A DNA stretch of 18,631 nt from Candidatus Thorarchaeota archaeon. GTDB lineage: Archaea > Asgardarchaeota > Thorarchaeia > Thorarchaeales > Thorarchaeaceae. The notes under the pieces are model-generated. The model was not told the origin of the DNA. It saw only the letters and a program-made list of their open reading frames with translations, and ran no database searches. Position numbers and translations under genes: made by a program. Positions 6,063 through 12,140 of this stretch are shown here, in pieces (position 1 is the stretch's first letter; each line of letters begins with the position of its first letter). The stretch spans positions 1 to 18,631 of the forward strand of contig DXJI01000031.1 in NCBI GenBank assembly GCA_019057595.1. Direction: 5' to 3'.

Positions 6063-7421
6063 ATGACGGCGCCTACTAAGAGCAGAGTGCTTGATACTAC
6101 AGTGAGAATGCTTGAGAAGCATCCACTCTGTGACAGGTGTCTGGGTCGTCAGTTTGCGTGGCTTAGCACAAATACATCGAACGAGGACAGAGGGCGCTCC
6201 CTGAAACTGATTCTCTCGATGAACGCGGATGATGAACTGAAATCAGGAGGAGAGGGAAAGGACACAATCAGTCTTCTGGCGGGTAAGGGCATGTTTGCAC
6301 CAGCTCAAGCAATTGCTGAGAAGAACTCTATCGAGTTCGATCAGGAGAGCCAGTGTCATCTCTGTTCTGTTGATGGACAGTCAATCTTTGACAACGTGGA
6401 GTCAATTGCCAAGAGGGCGTTGGAACTGACCAAAGATATCGAGTTTGAAACGTTTCTGGTCGGAACTATATCAGTACCTATTCTTGATGAAAGACAAGAC
6501 GAGCTCAGAGCTGAGCACTCGCTCCTCCACGCGGAAGCATTGAAGTCTGATTTCAGTCGAGAGCTCGGGAAGCAGATTTACACTTTACTTGGAAAAGAGG
6601 TGAACTTCGAGAAACCCCACCTTGTGTTTCTATATGACATTGTCAGAGACAGAATCCAGTTGCAGATCAATCCGATTTTCATCTATGGAAGATATCGCAA
6701 GCTCAAGAGAGGAATTCCACAGAGTAGATGGGACTGTAACGCTTGTAGGGGAAAAGGCTGTGATGAATGTGGGGGCACGGGAAGAAGGTATCCTGATTCA
6801 ATCTCGGAGTATGTCGGATTAGTAGCTCAGAGGTTGACCGGGGGTACGAGGTTCAAGTTTCATGGAGCTGGAAGAGAGGATGTGGATGTTCTCATGCTGG
6901 GAGATGGGAGACCCTTCGTTGTCGAGGTCTCTGAGCCTAAAATAAGGAATCCTGACCTAAAATCATTGATGAAGAGTATCAACAAGGAAGCTAAGAAGCG
7001 TATCCAAGTCCAAGAACTTCAGATGACAAACCGTGAACGGTCTCAGAAGTTGAAGGAAGATGCCTCCACGAACATAAAGGAGTATGCAGCAATCATAGAA
7101 ACTTCGGATGTTGTTGAGAAGACAGACCTGCAAAGAACTGAGGGGGAGTTCTCAGGGATCAAGATTGAACAGAGAACACCTGTGCGAGTATCACATCGTC
7201 GCAGTGACCTCGTGAGAGAGAAACTAATTCACGAAATCCGCCTGAAGAAGAAATCAACCAAGACGATAGAGGCCTTCTTCAAAGTACAGGGTGGGACCTA
7301 TGTGAAGGAACTCATTTCGGGAGACGAAGGTCGAACTGTTCCCTCCGTCGCAAGTGTGTTGGGTATTGACTGTGTCTGTAAGGAACTGAATGTGACAGCG
7401 ATCTACGGAGATGGTTCCTGA
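6063..7421 (+). CDS. pus10: tRNA pseudouridine(54/55) synthase Pus10
   Basis: This 452-residue protein is archaeal Pus10, which makes pseudouridine at positions 54 and 55 of the tRNA T loop. The N-terminal zinc site is CDRC (23-26) with CHLC (98-101), around a THUMP-containing region. A second cysteine/glycine-rich motif, CNACRGKGCDECGGTG, lies at 225-240, typical of this family. The catalytic centre is GAGREDVDVLMLGDGRPF, with the catalytic Asp most likely residue 273. The C terminus carries the usual VQGGTYVKELISGDEGRT stretch, in which a glycine- and lysine-containing loop binds RNA. The ATG at 6063 has GGGAAAAG just upstream. The tRNA-Val in the window has U54 and U55. The gene lies between the lipid reductase and the eL21 cluster. 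Confidence 0.94.
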   Translation: MTAPTKSRVLDTTVRMLEKHPLCDRCLGRQFAWLSTNTSNEDRGRSLKLILSMNADDELKSGGEGKDTISLLAGKGMFAPAQAIAEKNSIEFDQESQCHLCSVDGQSIFDNVESIAKRALELTKDIEFETFLVGTISVPILDERQDELRAEHSLLHAEALKSDFSRELGKQIYTLLGKEVNFEKPHLVFLYDIVRDRIQLQINPIFIYGRYRKLKRGIPQSRWDCNACRGKGCDECGGTGRRYPDSISEYVGLVAQRLTGGTRFKFHGAGREDVDVLMLGDGRPFVVEVSEPKIRNPDLKSLMKSINKEAKKRIQVQELQMTNRERSQKLKEDASTNIKEYAAIIETSDVVEKTDLQRTEGEFSGIKIEQRTPVRVSHRRSDLVREKLIHEIRLKKKSTKTIEAFFKVQGGTYVKELISGDEGRTVPSVASVLGIDCVCKELNVTAIYGDGS

Positions 7422-7445
7422 CAATCAAAAAATCGGATGCTCTTG

Positions 7446-7459
7446 CGAAATCCTTAAGT
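7446..7459 (+). promoter_or_regulatory. BRE/TATA-like promoter of the eL21-rpoF pair
   Basis: GCGAAA followed by TCCTTAAG resembles a BRE plus TATA box. A start site near 7482 would leave a leader of about 65 nt before the eL21 ATG. A short perfect inverted repeat (7463-7475) lies between box and predicted start. Visual match only. Confidence 0.45.
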
Positions 7460-7546
7460 GTTGACCTAAGAGGTCTTGCTGGAACTCGGGTGTGGGTTTG
7501 ACTGTATTCACACATTTCGAGATTGAATATATCACGAGTGATAACC

Positions 7547-7843
7547 ATGGTCAAGAAGAGTCATGGGTTCAGGGCCCGAACACGCAGCCTGATGAGCAAA
7601 AGAGTACGCCAGCGCGGCCTCAGCTCACCAAGTAAGGTATTGATTGACTATGAGGAAGGAATGCGTGTCGATATTGTCATCGATTCGGGTTTTCACAAAG
7701 GTATGCCACATCGCAGATATCAGGGTAAAACTGGTGTGGTCACTGCCTTGAGAGGGCGAGCGATTGTGGTCGATGTAGGTCTTGGAAAAGCTACAAAGAC
7801 ACTCATAATCAGACGCGAGCATCTCCGACCTAGTAGAGGGTGA
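7547..7843 (+). CDS. rpl21e: 50S ribosomal protein eL21
   Basis: This 98-residue protein is eL21, a large-subunit protein of archaea and eukaryotes. It begins MVKKSHGFRARTR, the family signature, and has the SH3-like core with FHKGMPHRRYQGKTG in the middle and a terminal REHLRP. The frame is open 8 codons further upstream, but ATG 7547 gives the normal start and has GTGAT 5 nt before it. It begins the archaeal order eL21-rpoF-DUF655-ksgA-hemK; rpoF follows after 10 nt. Identification is firm. Confidence 0.95.
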   Translation: MVKKSHGFRARTRSLMSKRVRQRGLSSPSKVLIDYEEGMRVDIVIDSGFHKGMPHRRYQGKTGVVTALRGRAIVVDVGLGKATKTLIIRREHLRPSRG

Positions 7844-7853
7844 GTGGAAAGAT

Positions 7854-8189
7854 ATGCCTAAAGAGATTATCAGTGAGGAAGAGGTAACCCTTCCGCAGGT
7901 CAAGAAGTTACTTGCCCAGAGGGGAAAGGAAGGAGAGCTCTCATTCCAGCAATCAATCACTCTAGAACATGCAGGTTCTTTTTCTCGGATGGCACCTGCA
8001 GTTTCTGTGAAGGTTGTTGAGAAGATCCTCAAGAGCTATGATTTGAATCGGTCGCAGGCTGTGCAGATAGTGAACATTGCTCCCACGACCATTGAGGAGC
8101 TCAAATCAATTCTCTCATCCCGCTCAACAAACCTCACAGATGAACAGTTAATCGAGATCGTTGACCTAATTATCAAGAACAGGTCATAG
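7854..8189 (+). CDS. rpoF: DNA-directed RNA polymerase subunit F (Rpb4)
   Basis: This 111-residue protein is archaeal RpoF, the counterpart of eukaryotic Rpb4. With subunit E (Rpb7) it forms the stalk of RNA polymerase and contributes to open-complex formation, elongation and termination. The sequence has the usual layout: a short acidic N terminus (KEIISEEEVTLPQVKKLL), then an HRDC-like helical domain with LNRSQAVQIVNIAPTTIEEL near 65-84 and a C-terminal LTDEQLIEIVDLI helix. It starts 10 nt after the eL21 stop with a GAGTGGAAAG ribosome site, so the two genes are co-transcribed. Length and context match archaeal rpoF. Gene E is not in this window. Confidence 0.92.
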   Translation: MPKEIISEEEVTLPQVKKLLAQRGKEGELSFQQSITLEHAGSFSRMAPAVSVKVVEKILKSYDLNRSQAVQIVNIAPTTIEELKSILSSRSTNLTDEQLIEIVDLIIKNRS

Positions 8190-8236
8190 GTATCTCAGGT
8201 TTTACAATGGCGCAGAAGGTCTCTGAGTCCGATTAG

Positions 8237-8243
8237 TTTTTAT
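8237..8243 (+). promoter_or_regulatory. TATA-like box before the DUF655 gene
   Basis: TTTTTAT in the 110-nt gap after rpoF could be a TATA box with a start near 8266 and a leader of about 34 nt. The same T run could instead, or also, end the upstream eL21-rpoF transcript, since archaeal intrinsic terminators are T tracts. A Shine-Dalgarno GGAG sits at 8287-8290. Confidence 0.4.
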
Positions 8244-8299
8244 CACCTCAAGTAAATCAGTTACACAATGTATCCCAATAGCGAAAGGAGTGTATACCA

Positions 8300-8914
8300 A
8301 TGGAAGGACCCCAAAACAGGACATTTGAGACACACGCCTATATCCTGTCAATCGTCCCGCCAAAAGAATACCTCCGTGATTCTCGTCCCCGTGGCGACAC
8401 TGTAGCTCAAGGTATTGGAGAAACTCATTTTACATTGCTCGAGATGGTTCCTCAGAGTGGGGTCAAACCACATCCTCAGGAACGATTACCTATCACTCGC
8501 GATACGCCAAGTAAGATAGATCATGTTAGGAGAAGGATTTTCTACGAGGACCTCGTTCCAGAGAGTGTTGCAGAGCTCGCACTCGTTGTCGAAATTATTG
8601 TGACAAAATACGAATACAAGTATGTTCAGTTCTTCAACGAGGCCAGTCCAATCACCACTAGGATGCACTCCCTACAACTTCTTCCAGGGATTGGTCAGAC
8701 GCTCATGTGGGCAATCCTTGAAGAGCGAAAACGAGAACCATTCAAGAACTTCGAGGACATAGCAGCCCGTACAAAACTGCAGAATCCCAAGAAAGTCATC
8801 ACAGCCAGAATAATTGATGAGCTGAGGGAAGATGTCAAGCGTTGGTTGTTCGTACGACCACCAAAACGTGAAGAGAACGAACGCGATTACCGTGACCGTC
8901 CACCAAGACGATAG
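8300..8914 (+). CDS. DUF655 family predicted RNA-binding protein
   Basis: This 204-residue protein is a DUF655 member, found almost universally in archaea between rpoF and ksgA. The N-terminal part (about 10-100) is a compact beta-rich domain, with HAYILSIVPP and later KIDHVRRRIFYEDL. The C-terminal part has a helix-hairpin-helix-like segment, LQLLPGIGQTLMWAILEERK near 125-144, followed by a Phe-Asp motif and a tail rich in Arg, Glu and Pro (about 187-204). No biochemical function is established as far as I know; nucleic-acid binding is inferred from the hairpin and the basic tail. The start has GGAG 9 nt upstream. ksgA begins right after its stop. Its persistent linkage to ksgA suggests a role in ribosome maturation, which is inference. 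Confidence 0.88.
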   Translation: MEGPQNRTFETHAYILSIVPPKEYLRDSRPRGDTVAQGIGETHFTLLEMVPQSGVKPHPQERLPITRDTPSKIDHVRRRIFYEDLVPESVAELALVVEIIVTKYEYKYVQFFNEASPITTRMHSLQLLPGIGQTLMWAILEERKREPFKNFEDIAARTKLQNPKKVITARIIDELREDVKRWLFVRPPKREENERDYRDRPPRR

Positions 8915-8918
8915 ACAG

Positions 8919-9785
8919 GTGATATCTCTGTCAGACGAGATTCGTTTGCTTCTGAAGAGGTACAAGGTGAGACCTAGCAAAAAGTTCGGACAGAGTTTTC
9001 TCAATAGCAACAGCATTGCAAGAGATATCGTCAAGCTGGCGCAGGTTTCTTCTCAAGACTGTGTTCTAGAGATTGGTGGAGGTCTGGGAATGTTGACTCG
9101 CTGGATTGCTGCTGAGGCAGGAGAGGTCCACGTCGTCGAGGTGGAGCCGGGTCTTGTGAAGGCTCTGCAAGATGCTGCTAAGGGATACAACAATGTGAAT
9201 GTCATCGAGGGTGATGCTATGAAGGTCGAACTCCCTGAAGTTAACAAGGTAGTTGCTAACCTTCCCTACAGCATCTCTTCAGAGGTCACATTTCGACTCC
9301 TGAAAGAACTCAAGTTTGAAACAGCGGTCCTGATGTATCAGAAGGAGTTCGCGTCTCGGATGGTCGCTGAGCCAGGAACCTCCGAGTACTCGCGATTGAC
9401 TGTAAATGTACAGTATCATGCTGACGTCGAGCTGTTGATGGATGTGTCAGCAGATATGTTCTATCCAGTACCTGCTGTGGACTCCACGGTTGCGAAAATC
9501 ACTCCGCGGAAAGAGGGCCAATATGCAGAGGATGCCACGATATTCCACTGGATGATTAGAGGAATCTATCCATATCCGAACAAGAACATCCGGAGAGCAT
9601 TACAGATTTGGTTTCGAAACCTCGGACACGACAAGCAGCTGTCACAGGAGGTCCTGAAACGGGCTGAAGAATATCTGGAGGGCGGTGAGAAACTTCGTTC
9701 TTTGGACCGAGACACATTGATTCGCATCGCTGATGTTCTACTAGAGATGATAACAGACGGTCTCATCATTGATCCAAGAGTGTGA
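8919..9785 (+). CDS. ksgA: 16S rRNA dimethyladenosine transferase KsgA/Dim1
   Basis: This protein dimethylates two adjacent adenosines in the 3'-terminal helix of 16S rRNA using S-adenosylmethionine. Motifs are the KKFGQSFL opening, the SAM loop VLEIGGGLGMLT, the acidic E in VEVEPG, the adenosine-binding NLPYSISS and the C-terminal PVPAVDSTV. The frame is open into the DUF655 gene, but that extension is implausible. Two starts fit: GTG 8919 (chosen, 4 nt after the DUF655 stop, 288 residues) and CTG 8928. CTG is rare, yet it lies 4 nt after a perfect AGGTGAT (8917-8923), better placed for the anti-Shine-Dalgarno than any other codon. The methyltransferase gene overlaps its stop by 4 nt. Confidence 0.92.
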   Translation: MISLSDEIRLLLKRYKVRPSKKFGQSFLNSNSIARDIVKLAQVSSQDCVLEIGGGLGMLTRWIAAEAGEVHVVEVEPGLVKALQDAAKGYNNVNVIEGDAMKVELPEVNKVVANLPYSISSEVTFRLLKELKFETAVLMYQKEFASRMVAEPGTSEYSRLTVNVQYHADVELLMDVSADMFYPVPAVDSTVAKITPRKEGQYAEDATIFHWMIRGIYPYPNKNIRRALQIWFRNLGHDKQLSQEVLKRAEEYLEGGEKLRSLDRDTLIRIADVLLEMITDGLIIDPRV

Positions 9786-10384
9786 GAACTGTGGTCGACC
9801 ATCAGAACTTCACAGTCTTTCCAGATGTGTATCCTCCATCTGGAGATAGTTATCTCCTCCTAGACTCGATTCATGTTGCGTCAGATGATGACTTTCTTGA
9901 GGTGGGATGTGGAGCAGGTTTGGTAACGCTGAAAGGAGCCGAAAACGCACAAACTGCAGTTGGTGTAGATGTTTCCCTAGAAGCAGTTCGCAATACAAGA
10001 GAGAACCTGAAGAGGAACGGACTTGATCAGAAATGTGCTGTCTTTCAGTCAGACCTTCTGACTTCATTCAACTCATCTGCGAAATTTACCGTAGTTGTAT
10101 TCAATCCCCCATACCTCCCCAAAGATGACATGTCAACTGGCTTGGACCATGCTCTCATCGGTGGGCACACTGGGGCTGAAGTGACTCAGAGGTTCATTCC
10201 TCAAGTAGCAAATCACCTGAAAGAGGACGGAAGAGTGTATGTGGTTGTTTCCACACTTGCAGACAGTGAATCTATTTGGAAGACTATGGAAGAGTGTGGT
10301 TTCGTCGTCGAGATGGTTTCAGAGGAACCTATGTTCTTTGAAAAGATACAAGTACTGAGAGGAACGTTCAAAGAAAGACCGTAG
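9782..10384 (+). CDS. HemK/Mtq2-type methyltransferase
   Basis: This 200-residue SAM-dependent methyltransferase belongs to the HemK/PrmC group in its short archaeal/eukaryotic form (like eukaryotic Mtq2/N6AMT1, without the N-terminal helical domain of bacterial PrmC). The SAM loop is FLEVGCGAGLVT near 38-49, followed by Asp in VGVDVS, and the catalytic NPPY motif is at about 108-111 (FNPPYLP). Likely substrate is the glutamine of the GGQ motif in release factor aRF1; some archaeal members also act on other proteins, so this is inference. It starts at a GTG overlapping the ksgA stop (GTGA), indicating translational coupling. The terminal FKERP is close to the next gene's TATA-like box. Confidence is high for the family and moderate for the substrate. 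Confidence 0.88.
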   Translation: MRTVVDHQNFTVFPDVYPPSGDSYLLLDSIHVASDDDFLEVGCGAGLVTLKGAENAQTAVGVDVSLEAVRNTRENLKRNGLDQKCAVFQSDLLTSFNSSAKFTVVVFNPPYLPKDDMSTGLDHALIGGHTGAEVTQRFIPQVANHLKEDGRVYVVVSTLADSESIWKTMEECGFVVEMVSEEPMFFEKIQVLRGTFKERP

Positions 10385-10392
10385 GGAAACCA

Positions 10393-10399
10393 TTTTATG
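10393..10399 (+). promoter_or_regulatory. TATA-like box before the FKBP gene
   Basis: TTTTATG starts 8 nt after the methyltransferase stop, with a predicted start near 10422 and a leader of about 30 nt. GAGGG about 8 nt before ATG 10452 would serve as ribosome site. Confidence 0.4.
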
Positions 10400-10451
10400 A
10401 AGCCAAACGGCGACAAGATGCGTTCTTGGAGTCTCAGCGAGGGAACCAGAC

Positions 10452-11273
10452 ATGTCTAAGAAGAAAGCGACCAAACCAAAGAAGAAACCAGCCGCTAAGA
10501 AGAAACTCGCGGCCAAGAAAACTAAAGATAAGAAGACAACCAAGGCATCTCCTAAAGTTGAAACAGTAGTTAAGGAGAAGAGTATGGTCTATCTCGACTT
10601 TACTGCAAGCACGAAGAAAGATGGAATCATTTTCGACACTTCTCATCTACAAGTGGCAAAGGAGGAAGGTCTGTTCAAAGAGAATGACCGATACGAACCA
10701 GCTTTGGTAGTGGTTGGTTGGAACTGGCTTCTTGCAGCAGTGGAAGAAGAACTCGTTGGTTTGAAGGTTGGAGAAGCAAAGACCATTGAGGTCCCTCCTG
10801 AGAGAGGAGCTGGAGTAAGAGACCCAGCTAAGATCAAGAAGATAGCTAAGGTAAAACTTGCAAAACAGGGCGTAAAAGGATACGTAGGAGAAAAAATCGA
10901 GTTCGGAAAGGAACGAGGGGTCGTCACTACAGACTTCGGTCGATCGGTCAGAGTCGATTTCAATAGTCCATTTGCTGGCAAGACACTTGTATATGATGTC
11001 ATAATCAGAGAGATAGTTTCAGACAAGGCTGAGAAGCTCAAAGCAGTTCTTCGTCGACGTCTTCCAGGAATTCCTGAAGACCGATATACTGTCACGATGA
11101 AGAAGAAGATAGTTACACTTGAACTAGCTGAGGAAACAAAATTCATCGAGAACATTCAGTATGCGGAGTATGGTATCGCGCAAGATATACTCAAGGCTTT
11201 GGAAGATATCAAAGAGGTCAAGATGGTAACCTCATTCAAACGACCTCCACCACCCGAGAATGTAACCGGATAG
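10452..11273 (+). CDS. Long-type FKBP peptidyl-prolyl isomerase with lysine-rich tail
   Basis: This 273-residue protein is an archaeal long-type FKBP, a prolyl isomerase and chaperone. The FKBP core starts near residue 45 (MVYLDFTAS) with GIIFDTS. Its second half, VVVGWNWLLAAVEEEL...GEAKTIEVPPERGAG, leads into an inserted-flap (IF) chaperone domain and returns at GKTLVYDVIIREI. A separate C-terminal domain follows (about 200-265). The unusual part is the N terminus: 16 of the first 34 residues are Lys, mixed with Ala, Pro and Thr and resembling histone-H1-like tails. Archaeal FKBPs usually lack it. The start ATG at 10452 has a GAGGG ribosome site. It has its own TATA-like box. Confidence 0.87.
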   Translation: MSKKKATKPKKKPAAKKKLAAKKTKDKKTTKASPKVETVVKEKSMVYLDFTASTKKDGIIFDTSHLQVAKEEGLFKENDRYEPALVVVGWNWLLAAVEEELVGLKVGEAKTIEVPPERGAGVRDPAKIKKIAKVKLAKQGVKGYVGEKIEFGKERGVVTTDFGRSVRVDFNSPFAGKTLVYDVIIREIVSDKAEKLKAVLRRRLPGIPEDRYTVTMKKKIVTLELAEETKFIENIQYAEYGIAQDILKALEDIKEVKMVTSFKRPPPPENVTG

Positions 11274-11304
11274 TTTACTCCCCTATGTCAATGGTCACTG
11301 AGAA

Positions 11305-11315
11305 AACCTTAAAAT
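11305..11315 (+). promoter_or_regulatory. BRE/TATA-like promoter before psmB
   Basis: AACCTTAAAAT resembles a BRE plus TATA box. A start near 11338 would give a leader of about 44 nt. A ribosome site GGAG lies about 9 nt before ATG 11382. Confidence 0.5.
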
Positions 11316-11381
11316 GCCAAAAAAAGACGAGAGCCTGTCACTAGTTCTCTAGATTTCATCTCCTATACGGAGTTAATTGAC

Positions 11382-12020
11382 ATGGAACATAATTCACAAC
11401 TCCCGGCCGAATTGAAGACGGGGACAACCACTGTTGGTCTTATTGCCAAAGACTGCGTAATACTTGCCAGCGACCAGAGAGCCACTATGGGTTATTTGAT
11501 TGCAAGCAAGACAGCCAAGAAGATCTACAAAATCACAGATCGGATTGGAGCAACAATCGCAGGATCTGTTGCAGATGCACAGTCAATCATGGATCTATTG
11601 AGAGCCGAGGCCAAGCTCTTCGAGATTCAGAGAGGTCGACCAATTCGTGTCAAAGCCCTAACACGTCTTCTGAGCAATATCATGTTCCAAGGTAGAGGAC
11701 TCTACATGCTTGGATCTCTAGTCGGTGGTTTCGACGATGAGGGTCCACAGGTCTTTTACACAGACTTTGTAGGTTCAGTTATTCCGGACAAATTCACATC
11801 CAATGGGTCTGGTTCTCCAGTCGCACTGGGTGTCCTAGAAGATGGATACAAAGATGACCTTACAAAGAAGAAAGCAATCGAGCTCGCTATACGAGCGATT
11901 GCTGCTGCTATCGAGAGAGATGCAGCAACAGGAAACTCGATTTTGTGTAGTGTGATTGACAAAGATGGATACCAAGAAGTCGATAAAGAAACCATCATGA
12001 AGATTTGGAAAGGTCAGTAG
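11382..12020 (+). CDS. psmB: 20S proteasome beta subunit
   Basis: This 212-residue protein is the catalytic beta subunit of the archaeal 20S proteasome. A 14-residue propeptide ends in Gly14, and self-cleavage would expose the catalytic Thr15 (mature Thr1) at the start of TTTVGL. In mature numbering, Asp17 (SDQRAT), Lys33 (second K of AKKI) and the SGSG/ERDAATGN region complete the active site. GTTTVG and DQRATMG are family signatures. The ATG has GGAG upstream. The alpha subunit is not in this window. It is followed by a 120-nt gap with two inverted repeats and then aCPSF1/FttA. No odd residues seen. Confidence 0.96.
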   Translation: MEHNSQLPAELKTGTTTVGLIAKDCVILASDQRATMGYLIASKTAKKIYKITDRIGATIAGSVADAQSIMDLLRAEAKLFEIQRGRPIRVKALTRLLSNIMFQGRGLYMLGSLVGGFDDEGPQVFYTDFVGSVIPDKFTSNGSGSPVALGVLEDGYKDDLTKKKAIELAIRAIAAAIERDAATGNSILCSVIDKDGYQEVDKETIMKIWKGQ

Positions 12021-12042
12021 TGACTGAATTTGTTGAACACCT

Positions 12043-12059
12043 AGCGAGATAATCTCGCT
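12043..12059. repeat. Perfect inverted repeat after psmB
   Basis: AGCGAGAT-A-ATCTCGCT is an 8-bp perfect palindrome with one central base (or a 7-bp stem with a 3-nt loop in RNA). It lies 22 nt after the psmB stop. It could be a 3'-end hairpin of the psmB message or a protein site. No T run follows. Confidence 0.7.
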
Positions 12060-12062
12060 GAA

Positions 12063-12096
12063 GGTCTGTCCAGCATTAGGAGTGTATGGACCGACC
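12063..12096. repeat. Imperfect inverted repeat before aCPSF1
   Basis: GGTCTGTCC and GGACCGACC are 9-bp arms with one mismatch around a 16-nt loop, starting 3 nt after the previous repeat. The right arm abuts a possible TATA (ATTAAAC, 12097-12103), so both may be regulatory DNA for fttA. Confidence 0.55.
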
Positions 12097-12103
12097 ATTA
12101 AAC
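12097..12103 (+). promoter_or_regulatory. Possible TATA box of aCPSF1/fttA
   Basis: ATTAAAC is a weak TATA-like match. A start near 12126 would give a leader of about 15 nt before ATG 12141. No clear Shine-Dalgarno sequence precedes the ATG. Confidence 0.3.
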
Positions 12104-12140
12104 AACATAGGGCATTGGTAGCCTAGGATTGTGACCATAT

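Noticed and set aside
7625..8032. 135-codon minus-strand frame across eL21 and rpoF
   Set aside because: It runs opposite two conserved genes and has no recognisable motif.
8237..8245. T run as a firm transcription terminator after rpoF
   Set aside because: Only five Ts; it equally fits a TATA-like box for the DUF655 gene, so it is listed as a promoter candidate only.
8832..8918. ATG 8832 as ksgA start
   Set aside because: It would overlap the DUF655 gene by over 80 nt and add residues with no family match.
10643..11155. 170-codon minus-strand open frame opposite the FKBP gene
   Set aside because: It is low-complexity Ser/Thr-rich sequence with no family match; the plus-strand FKBP has clear domains.
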